15,207 bases of DNA from Conidiobolus incongruus B7586 (taxonomy: Eukaryota > Entomophthoromycota > Entomophthoromycetes > Entomophthorales > Conidiobolaceae). This document shows positions 11,063-15,207 of this stretch, in pieces; position 1 is the first letter of the stretch, and each line of letters opens with the position of its first letter. The stretch lies in the NCBI GenBank assembly GCA_000697335.1, contig JNEM01012022.1, positions 1 to 15,207 on the forward strand. The letters run 5' to 3'. Under the pieces are notes generated by a model. The model was not told where the DNA came from. It ran no database searches and was given only the letters and a program-made list of their open reading frames with translations. The position numbers were made by a program, and so were the translations under genes.

Positions 11063-11568
11063 CATAATGACTTGATTTAATACTACTTATATAGCTTTTT
11101 CTTCAACAATCTTAATTTCTTTCTATGGTAATCTTTTGACTATTGACATATGATTTCTACCTATTTTTATAACTAGTCATTAAAGTTTGACTAATAATTA
11201 AGTATTATTGATCTAAGTTATGATAAATGAACAAACATTTTTTCACAATTGGATATTTTATCAAAAGATCAAAAACCCAATATATCTAGTAATAAAGATT
11301 TTTAAAATGAAGAGAAATTTATTTGATTTGGAAATATGCGTTTTCAATAAACTAGATCAATAACTCAACAATATTATAACCCCACAAAATAACCAATTTA
11401 ACTTAATGATCAAATAAAACAATTAAAAATATTTATATATATTACAACAATAATATAAAGTTTAAATTGAATTTTATTGATGTAAATAGGGAATAAAAAC
11501 AATTTAAAAAAAATTAAAACAATATGTGAATAAAATTATGTATGCTTAATCAGTTTCCTGTAATAGAG
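10000..11568. other. Spacer: kinase 5' region and methyltransferase 3' region
   Basis: It holds the promoter side of the kinase (just above 9999) and the 3' flank of the methyltransferase (just below 11569). No TATA element can be singled out because TATA-like strings are everywhere. The only clear structure is the TA microsatellite at 11022-11061. Open frames on both strands near 10217-10422 overlap each other and look like chance. Confidence 0.6.
11022..11061. repeat. (TA)20 microsatellite
   Basis: Forty uninterrupted bases of alternating T and A. This is the longest simple repeat in the window; shorter TA runs lie near 980, 14697 and 15086. It is likely length-variable and can extrude as a cruciform. 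Confidence 0.95.
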
Positions 11569-12886
11569 TTAATCGTCATTATGAAATGACCATTGCTTTT
11601 TGATATCAGTTAAGGGGACATACTATAGTAATAAATTTAAATCAATAAATACAGGTAATTCATTACCAACAATACTTACTCTCACCCCCATTAGTCTAGT
11701 CTTCTTTACATTCCCTGATGTATCCTTTTCAATAAGATAAATAGATTGTGAACCATTACACTCAATTGGAATAAACATTCTAAATTCAATTAGTCAATAT
11801 ATTTGCAAAAACAATCATTCAACATACAATCCAGGTGAATTCAGTTGATCAACTAACTATAAATATTAAGTTAATAATTTATAAAATAGAAAATAAATGA
11901 AATTACTTCGGAAGGGTAATTTTCAGTGGCTGCTCCAACATGGCTAAATAATTCAGTCAAAAAACTTTAGATTGGATACACAGAAATAATTACATGCAAT
12001 CATAATGAGCATTATCAGGATAACCTAATCGACCATCTCCTGTAATCAATGTAATTCTATTGGATTCAAGAAACTCTGGGTGATCATTTGAAATATTATG
12101 TTTCGCCATCTCATTTAAAGCTTTAACATGCTCAACGCCAATTACTTTTCCATTTTCTCCAACCTAAAAAATTGAAAGTGTTTGTAGGTTGATATTTAAT
12201 ACATAAATGTAGTATCTACCATATATGCCATACAAGCTGTAATGTATCCAGATCCACTCCCAATATCTAGAGCTAATACAGATTTTAGTTACATTCTGGG
12301 TGTACAAGTAATACTACATTACCTTTATTTCCAGGTTTGAGATAAGGCTCAAGATATTCTAGTGCATACGCATGCATATGACTAAACCATAATAATTAAT
12401 ATAATAAAAAATATAATTAACTTAAACTTTACGGAGCAGAAATAGTAGCACCATATCCTATTGACTGAGGAGCATCATCATATGGATTATTAATAACATA
12501 GTTTTTACGATCTATTGCTTTCATAGTTTTTTCAACTCTAGGATTGTTTATTATCCCTGCATCTATTAAAGCGAATTATCGTTGATACAAATTCTTAAAT
12601 AATACTATTAAATATTTACTCTTCAAGTTATCGACTAGGTTATTATTATCTTTACCTAAGATGAAGGAATAAAAACAAAAACGATTAAATTTAGAAAAAT
12701 GAACATTGAAAAAAGCCAAACTAAGTAGATTTTTGATTATGACAAATATATTCAACACAGTATTAAAGGTTTAAAAGTACGAACCAATGAATAGGATGAA
12801 AATAAGCAGTTCAAAGAAATTTAACCAATAATAAAAAAACTTAAATATTAACAAGGAACCAACTTACCATGACAGCGCCAAGCCAT
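11569..12886 (-). CDS. PCMT1: Protein-L-isoaspartate O-methyltransferase (PIMT), 10 exons
   Basis: Exons in transcript order: 12886-12868, 12655-12620, 12562-12433, 12381-12323, 12272-12220, 12163-11994, 11943-11907, 11856-11828, 11779-11680, 11622-11569. They join to 228 aa, against 227 for human PIMT. Introns are 212, 57, 51, 50, 56, 50, 50, 48 and 57 nt. The enzyme transfers a methyl group from AdoMet to L-isoaspartyl residues in aged proteins, starting their repair; it is a soluble cytosolic Rossmann methyltransferase. Landmarks: MAW start as in the animal enzyme, DDAPQSIGYGATISAPHMHA (47-66, substrate site), LDIGSGSGY (83-91, AdoMet motif I), GDGRLGY (141-147), IHVGAA (156-161), MGVRYVPLTD near the end. 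The ATG is fixed by MAW alignment despite a coding first exon of only 19 nt. The last exon ends QWSFHNDD with no ER-retention signal. Budding yeast lacks this gene while fission yeast has one, so presence is informative but not diagnostic. Confidence 0.95.
12656..12867 (-). other. Long first intron of the methyltransferase gene
   Basis: At 212 nt this intron is about four times the local norm of 50. It begins GTAAGT and ends CTTAG after a T-rich stretch. No snoRNA C/D boxes, hairpin or extra exon could be supported inside it. First introns near the start codon often carry regulatory sequence, but none is shown here. Confidence 0.75.
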
Positions 12887-14042
12887 TGTTAATACAAAAT
12901 ATATTGAAAGTTGTATGATATGAGAATGCTTTATTAGATAAAATACAAATTATTTGAAAGAGCCAATTAGCAAATTAATAATTTAAGATCAGTGAACCCT
13001 TTATAGCCATTTTATACTTTAAACAACGTCACTATTTTTCATTGAGTTTCCTTTTATGGAAAGGATGAATTCAAATTTTGAATTATTGAAAATTCTATGA
13101 CATATTTATTCAATCATAATCCCTACTCTGTGATAATTGAAAAAATACTATCAAACAATTAGCTATTATATGTTAAATAGCTGATAAATCAAAATATGTA
13201 CGTGTTAATAAGATAATTATGTGAAAATGTATAGCCATCAGGAATTTTTTATACCAAGCTATTTTCACTGCGTTTATATGTTTATTTATCAAAATATTAA
13301 GATGAATTCATGATTTATTAAGCTGGAAATATATGGTTCGATATTTACATAATGATTAATAATTTATAAAAGTATTAAATGATATAATATTTTATATCAG
13401 ATCAATATTACCTAAATGAGACTTCATATTGCTGCAATTTAATGTTTTTATTTGATAATCTAATTAAATATTGCTACTTTTTTAGATTGAAAGAGTAAAT
13501 AATTATAGAGTGTAGAATGATAGATAGAATATTATATATTACCAGCATAATTTTATTTGATTCATTACAATTACAGTATCAATAAATAATGAAAACGCTT
13601 TTGTTATATTGTTATAATTAGTCTTTTCAAAAATATACACTTAGTTTTTAGCGAATTTTAAAAATTCAATAAGATAGCATAATTCGAAAAATTTATTTTT
13701 GACCATTCTGAATTTGATTCATTATTTTCATTAGCCAATATATATAACCAGTTAGCAACATCATATTATTATCAAGTGTTCCATAATTTTAAAAATTTAA
13801 ATGTTGTTTCAAATTATAAATTCTAAAATATCACAATCAAAATCAATTATCACTTTTGATTATATTTGATATTATGAACGAGTTAAAATTAATCAAAATT
13901 TTCAAAAATTAAATTTAATATTATTGATGAGAATTGATTAATCTTGATAATTCTTATCATTATATCATTATATTTTATGTGCAATATTTTTTTTAATTTT
14001 TTATTATATTAAAATCAATTGAATAAATTTACTTATTCATAT
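12887..14042. other. Spacer upstream of the methyltransferase
   Basis: About 1.15 kb of AT-rich DNA between the methyltransferase start and the solo LTR. It must include the methyltransferase promoter, but no distinct element stands out. A weak hairpin (GATGAGAATT at 13926-13935 with AATTCTTATC at 13949-13958, one G:T pair) is the only structure noted. No coding signal. Confidence 0.6.
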
Positions 14043-14043
14043 T
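14039..14043. repeat. Left copy of the presumed target-site duplication (ATATT)
   Basis: ATATT directly adjoins the left edge of the LTR-like block and matches the five bases directly beyond its right edge. Because the region is AT-rich, a five-base AT match by chance is not negligible. Confidence 0.4.
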
Positions 14044-14233
14044 AACACGTCTTGGGAAAGCCGCGTCCAGAGTAGTTTAAATAAAAGAGAGAGATCTGGG
14101 GAATTTCAGGTAAGTGTTAGGGAGATAGAGGGTTTATTGGCTTAAGTCAAATAGCTGGGAGGATCCAGATCGAACTCTTCCTGCTGAGAATAGCTCTGAT
14201 TTCGGGTTTTACATAAAGTCAGCTGGGTAGGGT

Positions 14234-14247
14234 GAATCATGTGATTC
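14234..14247. promoter_or_regulatory. Palindrome GAATCATGTGATTC inside the LTR
   Basis: GAATCA and TGATTC are perfect inverted arms around TG, with a CATGTG core of the E-box type bound by bHLH proteins. It is preceded by TGGGTAGGGT, similar to the bases before the second palindrome. Probably part of the LTR's own control region; no binding is shown. Confidence 0.4.
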
Positions 14248-14354
14248 TTCAGTGATTTGCACCATCGGCCAATTAAAAGATAGAGCGAGAGCAGATGGTA
14301 TGCGAGGGGAATAACTTTAAGATTATGATGATGTAAATATACTTGGGTAGAAGG

Positions 14355-14368
14355 GAGTCACATGACTC
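14355..14368. promoter_or_regulatory. Palindrome GAGTCACATGACTC near the LTR edge
   Basis: Perfect arms GAGTCA and TGACTC around CA, six bases in from the element's right edge. Compared with the other palindrome read on the opposite strand, the two differ only by an A-T to G-C swap in the arms, so pairing is kept. Confidence 0.4.
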
Positions 14369-14373
14369 GTGAC

Positions 14374-14405
14374 AATATTTCAATGATTTCTTGATTTGAA
14401 ATATT
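14374..14405. repeat. Hairpin at the LTR edge, 10-bp perfect stem
   Basis: AATATTTCAA (14374-14383) and TTGAAATATT (14396-14405) form a perfect stem around a 12-base loop, starting on the last base of the LTR-like block. It may be a feature of the insertion site or chance in AT-rich DNA. Confidence 0.4.
14375..14379. repeat. Right copy of the presumed target-site duplication (ATATT)
   Basis: ATATT immediately follows the GTGACA edge of the LTR-like block, pairing with the copy at its left edge. Confidence 0.4.
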
Positions 14406-15207
14406 TTATATTTTTAAATGATTCAAATTTACTTGGTTTTTAGTATTTATTTCATAACTTTGATATTGAAAGAATATTCAATAATTTATAATATCTTATA
14501 TATTTTTAATGATTGTATCGAAATATCAATATACCAAAAAATAATTAATGCTGATTTATTTAAATATAATTGTAAATATTCTTTAATTGTGTTCAAATTT
14601 ATCATTGATATAAATCAACCCTTAAAATCATCATATCATTGGACTTTTGATATACAATTTCATATCATTATTTTAAACACTAAGTAAAAAATTGATTATA
14701 TATATATATATAAGTTTTTATTAAAAAATTTTGTAAAAAACTACTTTTATAAATATATTTTCGAATACTTAAAATAGTCTATGGATTTAATAATTATAAC
14801 TTATGCTATTCTTTATTTTTATTTCAAATTTTTTTCTTTGATATAATATTATATTTTAAGCTTTAATTAAAAATATCTTTATAATACTATTGAAAGAATA
14901 ATATTTAAAAAATAATATAATGAATAAAAATTTATTTTAAATATATTTAACTTAATTTGATATATAAAGCTTATTATTACATAAATTAAAACCAATTACT
15001 AATATTTTATATATTATCCTAGAATTGAAAAAATAGGAAATTTTTTAATTTCTGATTTTTGAAATATATTATTAATCTCAAATAATATATATATATATAT
15101 ATATTAGTTTCCAACAATAAGTTATAAAATTAGAAATATTTATATTTTTATTATTATATTAAATAGTTTATATTCAAATAAATTTATATTAAATTATATA
15201 TTTGATA
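14380..15207. other. AT-rich gene-free right flank
   Basis: No convincing gene on either strand. An 89-codon open frame at 14418-14687 has only low-complexity AT-driven residues (I, Y, N, F, K) and no recognisable domain. From about 14690 onward G+C drops to a few percent, as at the far left of the window, with TA runs at about 14697-14712 and 15086-15105. Confidence 0.6.

Larger units (their letters stand above)
14043..14374 (-). mobile_element. Solo LTR of an LTR retrotransposon (fossil), probably Ty3/Gypsy-like
   Basis: A 332-base block much richer in G+C than everything around it, with sharp edges. On the minus strand it begins TGTCACGAG and ends ACGTGTTA, an imperfect version of the inverse terminus. 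The flanks carry the same bases on both sides: ATATT at 14039-14043 and 14375-14379, or four bases if the outermost T belongs to the element. This fits a target-site duplication. Inside are AATAAA-type signals and two 14-base palindromes, as is usual for LTR regulatory regions. No internal gag-pol region or second LTR lies in the window, so this is what recombination between two LTRs leaves. The family is inferred from the TGTCAC start only. Age cannot be dated from one copy, but the surviving duplication and distinct composition suggest it is not ancient. A structured RNA gene or another small repeat is the alternative. Confidence 0.6.

Noticed and set aside
12576-12758. Minus-strand 60-codon open frame
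   Set aside because: It runs from inside the first methyltransferase intron through exon 2 into intron 2. The exon 2 part is explained by the methyltransferase and the rest is intronic.
14107-14115. CAGGTAAGT, whose complement matches the 5' end of U1 snRNA
   Set aside because: The neighbouring bases do not match the U1 stem-loops, so it is not a U1 gene; as a splice donor it has no supported exon.
14168-14177. GATCGAACTC, a near match to a tRNA B box
   Set aside because: The flanking bases do not form a T stem, no cloverleaf can be drawn, and the A-box candidate is poor.
14142-14365. An open minus-strand stretch inside the GC-richer block that reads protein-like
   Set aside because: The block's lower AT content makes stops rarer, there is no family match and no early ATG, and the termini and flanking duplication fit an LTR better than an exon.
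14418-14687. An 89-codon plus-strand open frame
   Set aside because: Residue content is that of translated AT-rich DNA (I, Y, N, F, K), with no domain, no intron signals and no coding-like codon pattern.
1-15207. A dedicated new multi-gene system
   Set aside because: The three intact genes are known eukaryotic housekeeping families with no functional link, spaced and oriented as ordinary neighbours. No CRISPR array, operon, phage or cluster signature is present.

Overview
The window looks like nuclear DNA of an AT-rich, intron-dense fungus. Three complete protein genes are interrupted by 20 GT-AG introns, nearly all 48-57 nt long, and intergenic DNA is roughly 80-90% A+T by eye. One gene is a septation-initiation-network kinase with the fungal kinase + acidic linker + armadillo layout. 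I infer an early-diverging, low-GC fungal lineage (for example Entomophthoromycotina- or Kickxellomycotina-like), but the exact group cannot be fixed from this window. TAA and TGA act as stops, and the standard code fits throughout.

Layout: 1-2987, gene-free and extremely AT-rich. 2988-4913 (+), a seven-exon DEAD-box RNA helicase of 531 aa in the Dbp2/DDX5-like group, with altered motifs V and VI and a C-terminal PKKKRK nuclear signal. 5429-5838 (-), a short coding-like stretch that reads as a broken gene, possibly a Roadblock/LC7 small protein. 6382-9999 (-), a six-exon SepH/Cdc7/Cdc15-type kinase of 1122 aa. 10000-11568, AT-rich spacer with a (TA)20 tract. 11569-12886 (-), a ten-exon L-isoaspartyl protein methyltransferase of 228 aa, essentially the length of the human enzyme. 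14043-14374, a GC-richer block with the hallmarks of a solo LTR. 14375-15207, AT-rich spacer.

The helicase and kinase genes converge; the kinase and methyltransferase genes lie in tandem on the minus strand. The three products (RNA remodelling, control of septation/cytokinesis, repair of damaged aspartyl residues) do not form a pathway. I see ordinary eukaryotic gene order rather than a dedicated new system. Exon structures were worked out by hand: every junction is GT-AG, the phases close, and the joined proteins align with their families from start to stop.

Most worth a second look: the noncanonical helicase motifs V and VI, the frame-neutral 30-nt microexon carrying the kinase alpha-C glutamate, the broken gene at 5429-5838, and the solo LTR with its paired palindromes.
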